Source: an uncultured Clostridia bacterium
GTDB lineage: Bacteria > Bacillota > Clostridia > Christensenellales > Borkfalkiaceae
Direction of reading: 5' to 3'
Assembly (NCBI GenBank): GCA_944368775.1
Contig: CALVXB010000007.1
Coordinates: 52,925 to 116,924, forward strand
Length of the DNA stretch: 64,000 nucleotides
Shown: one piece after another, positions 8,839-18,254 of the stretch
Position numbering within the stretch: the stretch's first letter is position 1
Layout of the letters: each line of letters starts with the position of its first letter
The notes under the pieces: model-generated
What the model was told of the DNA's origin: nothing
The model's database searches: none
What the model saw: only the letters and a program-made list of their open reading frames with translations
Program-made: the position numbers and the translations under genes

Positions 8839-10098
8839 ATGGAAATTCGAAAAAGTATAGACGAAAACGGCTCGCAAGAGAAAATTTATATCTTGCAGCC
8901 TCTTGAAAACGAAAATTCACTCGCATTGCGGGATGAAGCGATCTCGTTGATCGAGAGCGCCGGCGCACTCTACGCCGGCACCATTTTTCAAAAGATCCGC
9001 GACGTCAATCCAGCGACGTACATCGGCCCCGGCAAGCTGCAGGAGCTGCGCGAGCGTTTGGACGGCTTGGACGTGACCGTCCTTTTCAACGGCGATCTGA
9101 CCCCCTCCCAGACGCTCAATATTTCGGCGGCGTTGGACAACAAAAAGGTGATCGACCGCACGACGCTTATCCTCGATATCTTCGCGAATAACGCGCGCAG
9201 CGGTGAAGGCAAACTGCAAGTCGAGCTTGCGCAGCTGCAGTATATGTACCCGCGGCTCAAAGGCAAAGGCGAAGGTCTTTCAAGGCTTGGCGGCGGTATC
9301 GGCACGCGCGGTCCCGGTGAAACCAAGCTGGAAACGGACAGACGGCGCATCCGCGTGCGCATCGCCTATCTGAAAGACCGTCTGCGCGTCCTCGAAAACC
9401 GGAGAGAACTCGTCAACACGCGCCGCGTAAAGGAATCGGCGCGCAGGATCGCCCTTGTCGGCTATACGAATACGGGTAAATCGACCCTCCTGAACTTGCT
9501 GACCGGCGCAGAAGTGGCTGCGGAAGACCGCCTCTTTGCGACGCTCGACCCTACGACGCGGCGTCTTACCATCGACGGCGTCGATTTTCTGCTCACGGAC
9601 ACCGTCGGCTTTTTGCGCGCGCTGCCGCATAACTTGATCTCCGCCTTCCATTCGACGCTCGAGAGCGCGCTCAACTGCGATCTCGCCCTGATCGTCTGCG
9701 ACGCTACATCAGATTATCGGATGCAGTATGAGACGACGCTGGAGACGCTCAAAGAGCTCAAATGCGAGGTCCCCTACCGCATCGTCATGAATAAATGCGA
9801 ATCGATCGATTGTTTTGATGAATATCCGCACGATGCGATCTTTATTTCCGCCAAAGAGAATATCGGCATCGACCGCCTAAGACAGGAAATTTTAAAACAT
9901 TTTTCCGCCGATATTTCTGCCGTAAGCCTGCGCATCCCCTATACGCGCATGAACGAATACGCGCGCGTCAAGGGATATGCAGCCGAAAGCGACTTCCGCT
10001 ATTTGGACGACTGTGTAGAACTGAAGGCTCGCATTCCGAACATCCACTTGTCAAAGTTTGCTCCTTTTCGCATCGCCGACCGCGAGGAACACTCGTAA
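8839..10098 (+). CDS. hflX: GTPase HflX
   Basis: A 419-residue ribosome-associated GTPase of the Obg-HflX group, which splits stalled 70S ribosomes under stress in characterised members. The N-terminal HflX domain (NPATYIGPGKLQEL) is followed by the Gly-rich linker RLGGGIGTRGPGETKLE. The G domain contains GYTNTGKST (G1), DTVGF (G3) and NKCE (G4). The start is the ATG immediately after repeat copy 2, with no visible ribosome binding site. A strong terminator follows at 10194-10226. Confidence 0.96.
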   Translation: MEIRKSIDENGSQEKIYILQPLENENSLALRDEAISLIESAGALYAGTIFQKIRDVNPATYIGPGKLQELRERLDGLDVTVLFNGDLTPSQTLNISAALDNKKVIDRTTLILDIFANNARSGEGKLQVELAQLQYMYPRLKGKGEGLSRLGGGIGTRGPGETKLETDRRRIRVRIAYLKDRLRVLENRRELVNTRRVKESARRIALVGYTNTGKSTLLNLLTGAEVAAEDRLFATLDPTTRRLTIDGVDFLLTDTVGFLRALPHNLISAFHSTLESALNCDLALIVCDATSDYRMQYETTLETLKELKCEVPYRIVMNKCESIDCFDEYPHDAIFISAKENIGIDRLRQEILKHFSADISAVSLRIPYTRMNEYARVKGYAAESDFRYLDDCVELKARIPNIHLSKFAPFRIADREEHS

Positions 10099-10099
10099 G

Positions 10100-10136
10100 A
10101 GCGATTTATGTGTGACATAGTACTCTGCAAATCGTT
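10100..10136 (-). repeat. dispersed palindromic element, copy 3 (short form)
   Basis: Lies one base after the hflX stop. Outer arms AGCGATTT and AAATCGTT pair throughout when G-T wobble is allowed. The interior is ATGTGTGACATAGTACTCTGC. This is the short form, lacking the ATTCG/GATCGC segment of copies 1, 4 and 5. Confidence 0.85.
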
Positions 10137-10193
10137 GAAAAATGCTTTTTATCCGCCTGATCGTCTGCGTTATCCTCTTATACATTGACATAA

Positions 10194-10226
10194 TGCCGTT
10201 GCAAGCTTCCCTGCAACGGCATTTTT
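10194..10226 (+). terminator. rho-independent terminator of hflX
   Basis: Perfect 10-bp stem TGCCGTTGCA / TGCAACGGCA with an 8-base loop, followed by TTTTT. Confidence 0.9.
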
Positions 10227-10235
10227 GTTGTCTAC

Positions 10236-10262
10236 TAAAAAGCCGAGGCGGAACGCCTCGGC
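10236..10262 (-). terminator. rho-independent terminator of the cvpA-like gene
   Basis: On the minus strand, stem GCCGAGGCG / CGCCTCGGC is followed by TTTTTAG. It sits back to back with the hflX terminator and separates the convergent genes. Confidence 0.88.
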
Positions 10263-10299
10263 TGCATTATACAAAGTTTATTGTGTTTGTTTTGTTCCG

Positions 10300-10878
10300 T
10301 CAAAACAAGAGTGTTGCTTCCGCCCCGGCCTGCGCATTATTGGCAAAGATCTGCGTAAAATCGATCGGGTTGTTCAAGTACAGCGTCTTGATGAAGGTGC
10401 CGTCTAACTTCACCAACATATCCTGCACAAACGCGCTCGTTCCAAAGAGTTCAAAGATCGCAAGCACCAGCAACAGCAAGATAAAGACGGCGACGACCAT
10501 CAGGACGGCGCCGAGAGCGCCGTTCAAAATGCGCATCGCGAGCAGATCCATCGAAAACAATTTTTCCAATAAGAGCACGATCAGCTTGCGCAGCAGCTGC
10601 ACGAGCAGGAACAGGACGACGTAATAGATGACCGTCGCGAGGCGGATGGTCGCAAAAAAGCTCCAGATCCCGCCCAACCATTCGTTCAGCCAGCTGATCC
10701 CGTCTGCGACAAAAGGGATGGAGGCGATCAAGCCGCCGAAGGCAAAGCAAAAGACGATCGAAATGATCGTACCGAAGATACCGTCAGTAAAAAAGCGCAG
10801 CGTGCGCCCGAATCCGAACACAACGCCGAGGCCGGCCAACAAAATGGCCGCGACTATGAAGATGATATCTGCAACCAA
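10300..10878 (-). CDS. CvpA family membrane protein
   Basis: A 192-residue integral membrane protein with about four hydrophobic segments (residues 1-20, 33-58, 78-105 and 124-150). Layout and length match the CvpA (colicin V production) family, whose role in most bacteria is unresolved. The start is a TTG at 10878, with AAGGAG nine bases upstream. It stands alone between two terminators and the DUF1846 gene. Confidence 0.8.
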   Translation of the reverse strand: MVADIIFIVAAILLAGLGVVFGFGRTLRFFTDGIFGTIISIVFCFAFGGLIASIPFVADGISWLNEWLGGIWSFFATIRLATVIYYVVLFLLVQLLRKLIVLLLEKLFSMDLLAMRILNGALGAVLMVVAVFILLLLVLAIFELFGTSAFVQDMLVKLDGTFIKTLYLNNPIDFTQIFANNAQAGAEATLLF

Positions 10879-10935
10879 GTAATTTTTCTCCTTATAATAA
10901 ATAATCTATATGCGCGCGCTTTTGCGCTGTGCGTA

Positions 10936-12420
10936 TCAAAAACCGTACAGATCTTTACTGCCGTATTCCGGCTCGCAAGTCAGGCGGATGCCGAGCTTGC
11001 GCATGACCGACTGATCCGCTTCCGGCAAGATGCAGGAAGAGTGCGCCTCGCAGTCGCGCAGGTTGACGAGCATGCTCATCGCCTTTTCGGCGATCGGATT
11101 TGTCGCCGCGCAGATGGAGAGCGCCGTCAAAACGTCGCCGAGGCTGAGCTTGACCTTATCCTCGCGCAGCACGTCCTTTTTCAGACCGATGATGGGCGAA
11201 AGGACGATGGGTGAGAGCAGCAGCATATCGTCGGCGATGCGCGAGAGCGTCTTGATCGCGTTGAGCACGGCGCTCGCACAGGCAGTCATCAGTTTATTCG
11301 ATTTGCCCGTCACAAAGGTGCCGTCTTCCAGATCGAGCGCGACGGCCGCGCAACCCGCCGACTCCGCTTTTTCCAGCGCAGGCTTGACGACCGCGCGGTC
11401 GTTGACGGACAGTTTGTTTTCGTTCATGAGCAGGCGGATGCGCTCGACGGTGTCCTTGGTGCAGTTGCCCATCTTGTAGTCGCACTCCGCCTTAAAATAG
11501 CGGCGTACGATCTCCTGACGCGCGGCGCTGCGCACCACTTCGTCGTCCACGATGCCGAACCCCGCCATATTGACGCCCATATCCGTCGGCGACTTATAGA
11601 TGTCCTCGTCGCCCGTGATCTTGGCGAGGATGGAGCGCACGATGGGGAAACACTCGATGTCGCGGTTATAGTTGACCGTCGTTTCGCCGTACGCCTCGAG
11701 GTGGTACGGGTCGATTATATTGATATCGCCGAGGTCGGCCGTCGCCGCCTCGTATGCGACGTTGACGGGGTGGCGCAGCGGCAGATTCCAGATCGGGAAG
11801 GTCTCGAACTTTGCATAGCCGGCGCGCACGCCCCGCTTGTACTCGTGATAGAGCTGCGACAGGCAGGTCGCCAGCTTGCCGCTGCCCGGGCCGGGCGCCG
11901 TGACGACGACGAGCGGTTTGGTCGTCTCGATATACGGGTTTGCGCCGTACCCTTCGTCCGAGACGATGACGTCCACTTCGGTCGGATACCCCTTCGTCTT
12001 GTGATGGATATAGGTGCGCAGCCCGTGATTTTTCAATTTGTTGATGAACTTATCGGCTGCCGGCTGCCCGAGATACTGCGTCACGACGACGCTGTTCATG
12101 TTCAGGCCGAGGCCGCGCAATTTGTCGATCAGTCGCAGCACGTCCGTGCCGTACGGGATGCCGAAGTCGGCGCGGATCTTGTTGCGCTCGAGGTCGGCGC
12201 CGCTGATCACGAAGATGATCTCAGACTGCTCTTTCAACGTCAGGAGGATGCGACACTTGGCGTCGCTCTCAAACCCCGGAAGCACCCTGCAGGCGTGCAT
12301 ATCGTCAAACAATTTTCCGCCGAATTCCAAATATAACTTGTTGTCGAATTGGCGGATGCGCTCTAAAATCTTTTCGCTCTGCAGCTGTACATACCGATCG
12401 TTGTCAAATCCAATTTTCAT
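10936..12420 (-). CDS. DUF1846 (UPF0371) family protein
   Basis: A 494-residue protein of the DUF1846/UPF0371 family, common in Bacillota and of unknown biochemical role. Recognisable stretches are MKIGFDNDRYV at the N-terminus, VVVTAPGPGSGKLATC (a P-loop-like segment at about 185) and GVNMAGFGI. Length matches the family. It has its own promoter at 12453-12481 and a GTGAGGA site upstream of the ATG. Family assignment is firm; a nucleotide-dependent activity is only suggested by the Gly-rich loop. Confidence 0.88.
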   Translation of the reverse strand: MKIGFDNDRYVQLQSEKILERIRQFDNKLYLEFGGKLFDDMHACRVLPGFESDAKCRILLTLKEQSEIIFVISGADLERNKIRADFGIPYGTDVLRLIDKLRGLGLNMNSVVVTQYLGQPAADKFINKLKNHGLRTYIHHKTKGYPTEVDVIVSDEGYGANPYIETTKPLVVVTAPGPGSGKLATCLSQLYHEYKRGVRAGYAKFETFPIWNLPLRHPVNVAYEAATADLGDINIIDPYHLEAYGETTVNYNRDIECFPIVRSILAKITGDEDIYKSPTDMGVNMAGFGIVDDEVVRSAARQEIVRRYFKAECDYKMGNCTKDTVERIRLLMNENKLSVNDRAVVKPALEKAESAGCAAVALDLEDGTFVTGKSNKLMTACASAVLNAIKTLSRIADDMLLLSPIVLSPIIGLKKDVLREDKVKLSLGDVLTALSICAATNPIAEKAMSMLVNLRDCEAHSSCILPEADQSVMRKLGIRLTCEPEYGSKDLYGF

Positions 12421-12452
12421 TTGTAGTCAATCCTCACGTTGATATCCATGCT

Positions 12453-12481
12453 ATTATACCATACCGCCGCCAAGAATGCAA
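12453..12481 (-). promoter_or_regulatory. vegetative promoter of the DUF1846 gene
   Basis: Minus-strand TTGCAT, 17-bp spacer, TATAAT, about 33 bp before the start codon. Confidence 0.8.
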
Positions 12482-12586
12482 CGGCGGCGGGGAAATTTTT
12501 ACGGGCGGCGCAATTTTTCTTGTAAAACATACGCGAAAAATACGCGATGTTTCGCATAGGGTCTGAAGGCTGCACTGCGCTCTCCC

Positions 12587-12625
12587 GCAAAAACGACGGC
12601 CCGGTTTTTTGTGAAAACCGGGCCG
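12587..12625 (-). terminator. rho-independent terminator of lysA
   Basis: Minus-strand stem GGCCCGGTTTT / AAAACCGGGCC followed by GTCGTTTTT, located 24 bp after the lysA stop. Confidence 0.88.
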
Positions 12626-12648
12626 CAGCTATTTTACAAAGAATGCCA

Positions 12649-13974
12649 TCAGCGCAGTCTGTCGGGAATGACGTCGTTGCGAACGATGTCATCGTACGTC
12701 TGCGGCTTGACGATGTAGTCGGCCTCGCCGCCGCGCACGAGCACGACGGGCGGGATCGGGTTGCGGTTGTAGTTGCTCGCCATCGAATAGTTGTAGGCAC
12801 CCGTCGAGAGCACGGCGAGGATGTCGCCGCTGCGCGCGGGAGGCAGCAGCGCGTCCACGCAGATCAAATCGCCGCTCTCGCAGCATTTGCCGGCGATGGA
12901 TACCCCCTCCGTCGCGAGCTCGTTGGCTCGGTTGGCGAGGACGGGCGTATATTTTGCCTGGTACAGCGCGTAGCGCGGGTTTTCAAACATGCCGCCGTCG
13001 ATGGCGATGTACTTGCGCACGCCAGGGATATCCTTGATGTTCCCGACCGTGTACAGCGTGATCCCCGCCTCGCCGACGATGGAGCGGCCGGGCTCGATGA
13101 CGAGGTGCGGCCTTTTGACGCCGTATGCGTCCGATTTAGCCTTCAATTCGGCGATGATCGCGCGCAGATAGTCGGCGTAGCCGTCCTTCGAGATCTTGGC
13201 GTCCCCTTCGGCGTACCAGATGCCGTAGCCGCCGCCGAGGTTGAGAACCTCCGCCTCGAAGCCGTGGCGCTCCTTCATCTGCGACATAAATTCGAGCATG
13301 CGGTCGACGGCCGCGGTAAACGACTGCTTCTCAAATATCTGCGAGCCGATATGGCAATGGAAGCCGGCAAGGCGCAAATTCTTTTTGGTCAACGCGTACT
13401 GCGTCACCTGTTCGGCGGTGCCGTCCGCAAAGGAGAAGCCGAACTTGCTGTCCGTCTTGGCCGTCTGGATAAAGTGATGGGTGTGCGCCTCGACGCCCGG
13501 GTTGACGCGGATGAGCACGTCCTGCACCCTGCCGCGCGCCGCGCACAGCGCGTCGAGCAGGTCGATCTCTGCATATGCGTCGACGACGATGGTGCCGACG
13601 TCGCAGTCGAGCGCGTATTCGAGCTCGTGCTGCAGCTTATTATTGCCATGCAGATAGATGCGCTCCGCAGGGAATCCGGCCTTCATCGCGGTGTACAGTT
13701 CGCCGCCGGAAACGACGTCGACGCCGATCTTTTCCTGCGCCGCGATCTTATAGATCGCCATGCACGAAAAAGCCTTGGACGCATACAATACCGTCCCTTT
13801 TCCGTCGTATTCACGGTCGATCGTGTCGCGGTAAATGGCGCACATGTCGCGGATATACTTTTCGTCCATCACATACAGCGGCGTGCCGAATTTTTCGGCA
13901 AGCGCGACCGTATCCGCACCGCCGATCTCCAGATGTCCCGCCTCGTTGATGCGCAGCGTATCTCTCTCGTTCAT
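12649..13974 (-). CDS. lysA: diaminopimelate decarboxylase
   Basis: A 441-residue fold-type III PLP enzyme that converts meso-diaminopimelate to L-lysine. PLP lysine lies in YASKAF. The phosphate loop region is GGGYGIWY, the inter-subunit substrate motif is CCESGD, and GAYNYSMASNYN ends the active site. The ATG at 13974 is chosen because GGGAGG lies four bases upstream. meso-DAP dehydrogenase at 19723-20703 provides the upstream step. Repeat copy 4 separates this gene from the ACT-domain gene. Confidence 0.96.
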   Translation of the reverse strand: MNERDTLRINEAGHLEIGGADTVALAEKFGTPLYVMDEKYIRDMCAIYRDTIDREYDGKGTVLYASKAFSCMAIYKIAAQEKIGVDVVSGGELYTAMKAGFPAERIYLHGNNKLQHELEYALDCDVGTIVVDAYAEIDLLDALCAARGRVQDVLIRVNPGVEAHTHHFIQTAKTDSKFGFSFADGTAEQVTQYALTKKNLRLAGFHCHIGSQIFEKQSFTAAVDRMLEFMSQMKERHGFEAEVLNLGGGYGIWYAEGDAKISKDGYADYLRAIIAELKAKSDAYGVKRPHLVIEPGRSIVGEAGITLYTVGNIKDIPGVRKYIAIDGGMFENPRYALYQAKYTPVLANRANELATEGVSIAGKCCESGDLICVDALLPPARSGDILAVLSTGAYNYSMASNYNRNPIPPVVLVRGGEADYIVKPQTYDDIVRNDVIPDRLR

Positions 13975-14030
13975 AAAGCCTCCCGGCAAATGCCGTTCTT
14001 ACAATAATTTGGGAATATAAGTCTGTTTTT

Positions 14031-14077
14031 GCCGATTTGCATAGTACTATGTCTGACATAGTTCGCTGCAAATCGGC
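14031..14077 (+). repeat. dispersed palindromic element, copy 4 (best-paired long form)
   Basis: Outer arms GCCGATTTGCA and TGCAAATCGGC are a perfect 11-bp inverted repeat. The inner arms ACTATGTC / GACATAGT are also perfect. The arms are separated by short unpaired TAGT and TCGC segments. It begins 12 bp after the ACT-gene stop (minus strand). Confidence 0.92.
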
Positions 14078-14089
14078 GGTTTTGCTGTA

Positions 14090-14512
14090 TCAGAGGATCT
14101 TTTCGGAAAGCAGTTTGATCCCCTTCTCCGTCAAAATTTTGAGCGCGCGGTCGGTGTCTTCGACGCGCATCAGGATCTTGGCCGAGTTGTGATTGGTCAA
14201 GACGAACGAATACAAGTATTCGATGTTGATATTCGCCGCCTCGATCAGGGCGATGACCTCCGCCAGAGCGTTGGGCTTATCGTCCACCTCGACGCCGATC
14301 AGCTCGGTAATGCCGACGGTGAAGCCTTCATTTTTCAGGATCTCATAGGCGCGTTCGTTGTCGCGCGCGATAAAGCGCACGATGCCGAAGTCCTTGGTGT
14401 CCGCGATGGAGAGGGTGACGAAGTCGATCCCCTCTTTGCCCAAAGCGTGGGTCAGCTTGTACAGTCTGCCGGGGCGGTTCTCCATAAATACGGAAAGCTG
14501 TTTGACCAACAT
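14090..14512 (-). CDS. double ACT-domain protein of the aryl-pyruvate cluster
   Basis: A 140-residue protein made of two ACT domains (about 3-70 and 72-138; opening VKQLSVFMENRPGRLYKLT). ACT pairs bind amino acids, and this small type commonly accompanies indolepyruvate oxidoreductase and phenylacetate-CoA ligase genes. An allosteric sensor of aromatic or branched-chain amino acids is inferred. Start ATG with AAGGAGG nine bases upstream. Last gene of the paaK-iorAB run before the repeat element. Confidence 0.85.
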   Translation of the reverse strand: MLVKQLSVFMENRPGRLYKLTHALGKEGIDFVTLSIADTKDFGIVRFIARDNERAYEILKNEGFTVGITELIGVEVDDKPNALAEVIALIEAANINIEYLYSFVLTNHNSAKILMRVEDTDRALKILTEKGIKLLSEKIL

Positions 14513-14567
14513 ACGATTTTCCTCCTTATTTATTATTACGTTTAATTTGTCGCACGGCGCAGAGATC

Positions 14568-15881
14568 TTACTCTCTGCGGTCGACGACGCGCACGGCCTT
14601 GCCTTCGCTGCGGCGGATGGAGCCGCTCTCGCACAGTTTGATCTTCGCGCTCAAACCGATGTACGAGTTGATCTCCGTCTCCACCTTCTTTTTGATGGAT
14701 TCGATGTCCGAGACCCTGTCCGGCGTGAGGTTGCCGGCGAGCTCGATGTCGATCTCGATCACGTCGAGGTTGTTGATGCGGTCGACGTAGATCATGTAGT
14801 GCGGCGATACGCCCGCGACGTTCATGATCGCCGCCTCGATCTGCGACGGGAATACGTTGACGCCGCGGATGATGAGCATGTCGTCCGAGCGCCCCTTCAC
14901 CTTGCTCATCTTGACGGTCGTGCGGCCGCAGGCGCATTTGCCCGCCGTCAGCGTGCACAGGTCGCGCGTGCGGTAGCGGATGAGCGGCTGGCCCGTCTTG
15001 GTGATGGTCGTAAACACGAGCTCGCCCTCGCTGCCGTACGGGAGCGGTTCGAGCGTATCGGGGTCGATGATCTCGGGGATGAAGTGGTCCTCCTGCACGT
15101 GGCTGCCGTGCTTTTGCATGCATTCCATCGCGACGCCGGGACCGCTGATCTCCGAGAGGCCGTAAATATCCAGCGCATCGATGTGAAGCAGGCGCTCGAG
15201 CTCGTCGCGCATCTGGTACGTCCACGGCTCCGCGCCGAACGCGCCGCCGATGAGCGAAAAGTCCTCGATGTTCATGCCCGCCTTCTCGATCTCGGTGCCG
15301 AGGAAGATGGCGTACGAGGGCGTGCAGCACAGATGCGTCGCGCCGAAGTCGCGCAGCAACGTCAGCTGGCGGATGGTGTTGCCCGCGCTCGCGGGAACGG
15401 TGCTCGCGCCGATCTGTTGTGCGCCGTAGTGCGCGCCCAGGCCGCCCGTGAACAGGCCGTAGCCGTATGCGACGTGCACGAGCGAGTCTTTGGTGACGCC
15501 CGCCATGGCGAGGGAGCGCGCGGCGACCTCCGCCCAGACGTCGACGTCGTTCTGCGTGTAGCCGACGACGGTCAGCTTGCCCGTCGTGCCCGAAGAGGCG
15601 TGTACCTCGACGATGTCGCGCGCGGGCGCAGAGTAAAACCCGAAGGGATACGCTTCGCGCAGGTCGTGCTTGACGGTGAACGGCAGCTTCTGCAGGTCGG
15701 CGACCGAACGGATATCCGACGGCTTGAGCTTGCAGGCGTCCATCTTTGCGCGATACGGCTTGCAGTTGTTGTAGACAAGCTCGACTGTCTTGCGCAGGCG
15801 TTCGCTCTGCAAGTTTTCAAACTCCGAGCGGGAGAGACATTCGATCTCCGGGCGGTAGATGTAATCTTTTACTTTAGACAT
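14568..15881 (-). CDS. paaK: phenylacetate-CoA ligase, first copy
   Basis: A 437-residue adenylate-forming ligase converting arylacetates and CoA to acyl-CoA with ATP. The AMP-binding loop reads HASSGTTGKLTVVGYT, with YGLSEISGPG and the C-terminal GRSDDMLIIRGVNVFPSQ typical of PaaK. Start ATG with AAGGGGAA eight bases upstream. It lies directly downstream of iorB, implying linked oxidation of aryl-pyruvates and CoA chemistry. Substrate range is not defined by the sequence. Confidence 0.93.
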   Translation of the reverse strand: MSKVKDYIYRPEIECLSRSEFENLQSERLRKTVELVYNNCKPYRAKMDACKLKPSDIRSVADLQKLPFTVKHDLREAYPFGFYSAPARDIVEVHASSGTTGKLTVVGYTQNDVDVWAEVAARSLAMAGVTKDSLVHVAYGYGLFTGGLGAHYGAQQIGASTVPASAGNTIRQLTLLRDFGATHLCCTPSYAIFLGTEIEKAGMNIEDFSLIGGAFGAEPWTYQMRDELERLLHIDALDIYGLSEISGPGVAMECMQKHGSHVQEDHFIPEIIDPDTLEPLPYGSEGELVFTTITKTGQPLIRYRTRDLCTLTAGKCACGRTTVKMSKVKGRSDDMLIIRGVNVFPSQIEAAIMNVAGVSPHYMIYVDRINNLDVIEIDIELAGNLTPDRVSDIESIKKKVETEINSYIGLSAKIKLCESGSIRRSEGKAVRVVDRRE

Positions 15882-15916
15882 ACAGTTTCCCCTTTATTTA
15901 AGTTCATTTGAATTTT

Positions 15917-16477
15917 TTATACGGCCGCGTAGCCGAGTTCAAAGGCGCGGCGGTTCATATCGATGGTCTTTTGCGGAATGCTCGCCAGAAGCGCCGCCTC
16001 AAATTTTTCGCGGTCGAGCCCGAGCTTTTTGCACAGCGCGCCGAGCATGACCGAGTTGGCAGCCTTCGAGTTGCCGGCCTGCAACGCGAGGTCGAGCGCG
16101 TCGACGCCGTCGCCGCGCAGCTGTTCTTCGATCCCCTTCGGGTACTCGGCGGCGCCCGTCACGACGGGCATGGGCATGATCTCCTGCGTGGAGTACAAGA
16201 TCTCCCCTTCCGGTTTGAGATAATGCGCATAGCGCAGCGCTTCTAACTTTTCAAAGGCGAGGATGAGGTCGGCACGCCCTTCATCGATGATGGGCGAGGC
16301 GATCTTTTCGCCGATGCGCACGTACGTCATGACGCTGCCGCCGCGCTGTGCCATGCCGTGCACCTCGCTCAACTTGACGTCGTACCCGCTTTCGAGCGCA
16401 TATTTGCCGAGGACGCGGCTCGCGAGCAGCGTCCCCTGCCCGCCGACGCCGACGATCAGGATATCCAGACTTTTCAT
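15917..16477 (-). CDS. iorB: indolepyruvate:ferredoxin oxidoreductase, beta subunit
   Basis: A 186-residue gamma-type subunit of 2-oxoacid:ferredoxin oxidoreductases, opening with DILIVGVGGQGTLLASRVLG and containing EVHGMAQRGGSVMTYVR, both diagnostic of IorB. With iorA it would decarboxylate aryl-pyruvates to arylacetyl-CoA while reducing ferredoxin. The ATG at 16477 is chosen over longer frames because GGGGAGG precedes it and it begins one base after the iorA stop. Confidence 0.94.
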   Translation of the reverse strand: MKSLDILIVGVGGQGTLLASRVLGKYALESGYDVKLSEVHGMAQRGGSVMTYVRIGEKIASPIIDEGRADLILAFEKLEALRYAHYLKPEGEILYSTQEIMPMPVVTGAAEYPKGIEEQLRGDGVDALDLALQAGNSKAANSVMLGALCKKLGLDREKFEAALLASIPQKTIDMNRRAFELGYAAV

Positions 16478-16478
16478 G

Positions 16479-18197
16479 TTACTGCACCTCCCCTTCGATC
16501 GCACCGAATTTGCAGACGCCCTTGCACAGCCCGCACTCCGTACACAACGAGACGTCGATGGTGATGCCGTCTTTGCCGTTGACGATCGCGGGGCAGCCGA
16601 GCTTGAGGCACGCCTTGCATTTTTTGCACTTTTCGTTGATGCGGAAGCCCTTGTACAGCCGCTTGGTCAGCAGCGCGCACGGCTTTTTCGCGATGATGAC
16701 GGAGACCTCGTCTTTGGCGAGCTCTTCCTTCACCGCGCGCTCCGTCTCGGCGAGGTCGCCCGGGTCGACGGTGCGCACGTTGGGCACGCCAACGGCGCGG
16801 CACACCTCCGCGAGGTCGAGCTCATATGTAGGCTCGTTTTTGATGGTCTTGCCCGTCGCGGGGTGGTTCTGGTGCCCCGTCATGCCCGTCGTGCGGTTGT
16901 CGAGGATGATGACGGTGACCGGCGCCTTGTTGTACACGGCGTCGATGAGCCCGGTGATGCCGCTGTGGATGAATGTAGAGTCGCCGATGACCGCGACCGA
17001 ATGTTTGTGCGCTTCGGGATCCGCCTTGTCGAAGCCGATCGCCATGCCGATGCTCGCGCCCATGCAGACGACGGCGTCCATCGAGCCGAGGGGCGGTACT
17101 GCGCCCAGCGTGTAGCAGCCGATGTCGCCCAAAACGTTGAGCTTGAGTTTGGAAAGGACGTAGAAGACGCCGCGGTGCGGGCAGCCCGCGCACAGCACGG
17201 GCGGGCGCGCAGGCACCTGCGCGGGCGCGGCGGCCGTATCCTCTCCGAGGATGCAGCGGCGGATGAGGTTTGCAGAAAACTCGCCGCAGCGCGGGAAGAT
17301 GTTTTTGCCCTCCACCGCGATGCCGTGCGCCTTGACGAGCGTCTCGATGTGCGGCGCGAGTTCTTCCGCGACGATGCAGCGGTCGACGCTCGCGGCAAAT
17401 TTTTCGATGAGTTTGTACGGCAGCGGATAGACCATGCCGAGCTTGAGGACGCTCGCCTCGGGCAGCGCCTCCTTCACATATTCGTACACACCGCCCGCGC
17501 AGATGATGCCGAGTTTGGTGTCGCCCGGCTCGATGCGGTTGATGGCGAGCGTATCGGCGTCCGCCGACAGTTTCGCCGTGCGCTCTTCGACGACGGTGTG
17601 CTTGACGCGCGCGTTGGCGGGCATCATGACGTACTTGGCGATGTTCTTTTCGTAATTTTTGAGGGGAAGCTCCTGCCTCTCGCCCAGCTCGACGAGGCTC
17701 TGCGAGTGCGCGACGCGCGTCGTCACGCGCAGGATGACGGGCGTATCGTACTGTTCGGAGAGTTCAAATGCGAGCTTTGTGAACTCCTTCGCCTCCATGC
17801 TGTCCGACGGTTCGAGCACGGGCACCTGGGCGCTGACGGCGGTCACGCGCGTATCCTGCTCGTTCTGCGAGCTGAATACGGACGGGTCGTCTGCCACGGC
17901 GATGACGAGCCCCGCGTTCACGCCGGTATACGACGCGGTGAACAGCGGGTCGCAGGCGACGTTCAGGCCGACGTGCTTCATCGAAACGATGGTGCGCGCG
18001 CCGCGGATGGACGCGCCGACGCCGACTTCTAAAGCCACCTTTTCGTTGGGAGACCACTCGCTGTAGACGTCGTCGTAGCGGGCAAGCTCTTCCGTGATCT
18101 CGGTCGACGGGGTGCCGGGATACGCGGTCGCGACTTTTGCGCCCGCTTCCCAGGCGCCGCGCGCGACGGCGAAATCTCCCAATAACAATTTCTTCAT
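16479..18197 (-). CDS. iorA: indolepyruvate:ferredoxin oxidoreductase, alpha subunit
   Basis: A 572-residue TPP- and Fe-S-dependent subunit. The N-terminal pyrimidine-binding region has YPGTPSTEITEEL. The TPP site begins GDIGCYTLG and continues with IGDSTFIHSG. The C-terminus carries a ferredoxin module with clusters CKKCKACLKLGCP and CTECGLCKGVC, enough for two 4Fe-4S centres. It acts in the cytoplasm in anaerobic aromatic amino acid catabolism after transamination. Gene order paaK-iorA-iorB-paaK-ACT is compact. Confidence 0.95.
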   Translation of the reverse strand: MKKLLLGDFAVARGAWEAGAKVATAYPGTPSTEITEELARYDDVYSEWSPNEKVALEVGVGASIRGARTIVSMKHVGLNVACDPLFTASYTGVNAGLVIAVADDPSVFSSQNEQDTRVTAVSAQVPVLEPSDSMEAKEFTKLAFELSEQYDTPVILRVTTRVAHSQSLVELGERQELPLKNYEKNIAKYVMMPANARVKHTVVEERTAKLSADADTLAINRIEPGDTKLGIICAGGVYEYVKEALPEASVLKLGMVYPLPYKLIEKFAASVDRCIVAEELAPHIETLVKAHGIAVEGKNIFPRCGEFSANLIRRCILGEDTAAAPAQVPARPPVLCAGCPHRGVFYVLSKLKLNVLGDIGCYTLGAVPPLGSMDAVVCMGASIGMAIGFDKADPEAHKHSVAVIGDSTFIHSGITGLIDAVYNKAPVTVIILDNRTTGMTGHQNHPATGKTIKNEPTYELDLAEVCRAVGVPNVRTVDPGDLAETERAVKEELAKDEVSVIIAKKPCALLTKRLYKGFRINEKCKKCKACLKLGCPAIVNGKDGITIDVSLCTECGLCKGVCKFGAIEGEVQ

Positions 18198-18254
18198 AAT
18201 AACCTTAACCTCTGTGAATGATTTACAAGCAAAGCGGGCGTTTGCCCGGATATT

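Noticed and set aside
10142..10624. A 160-codon plus-strand frame after hflX.
   Set aside because: It crosses two terminators and lies antisense to the CvpA-like gene.
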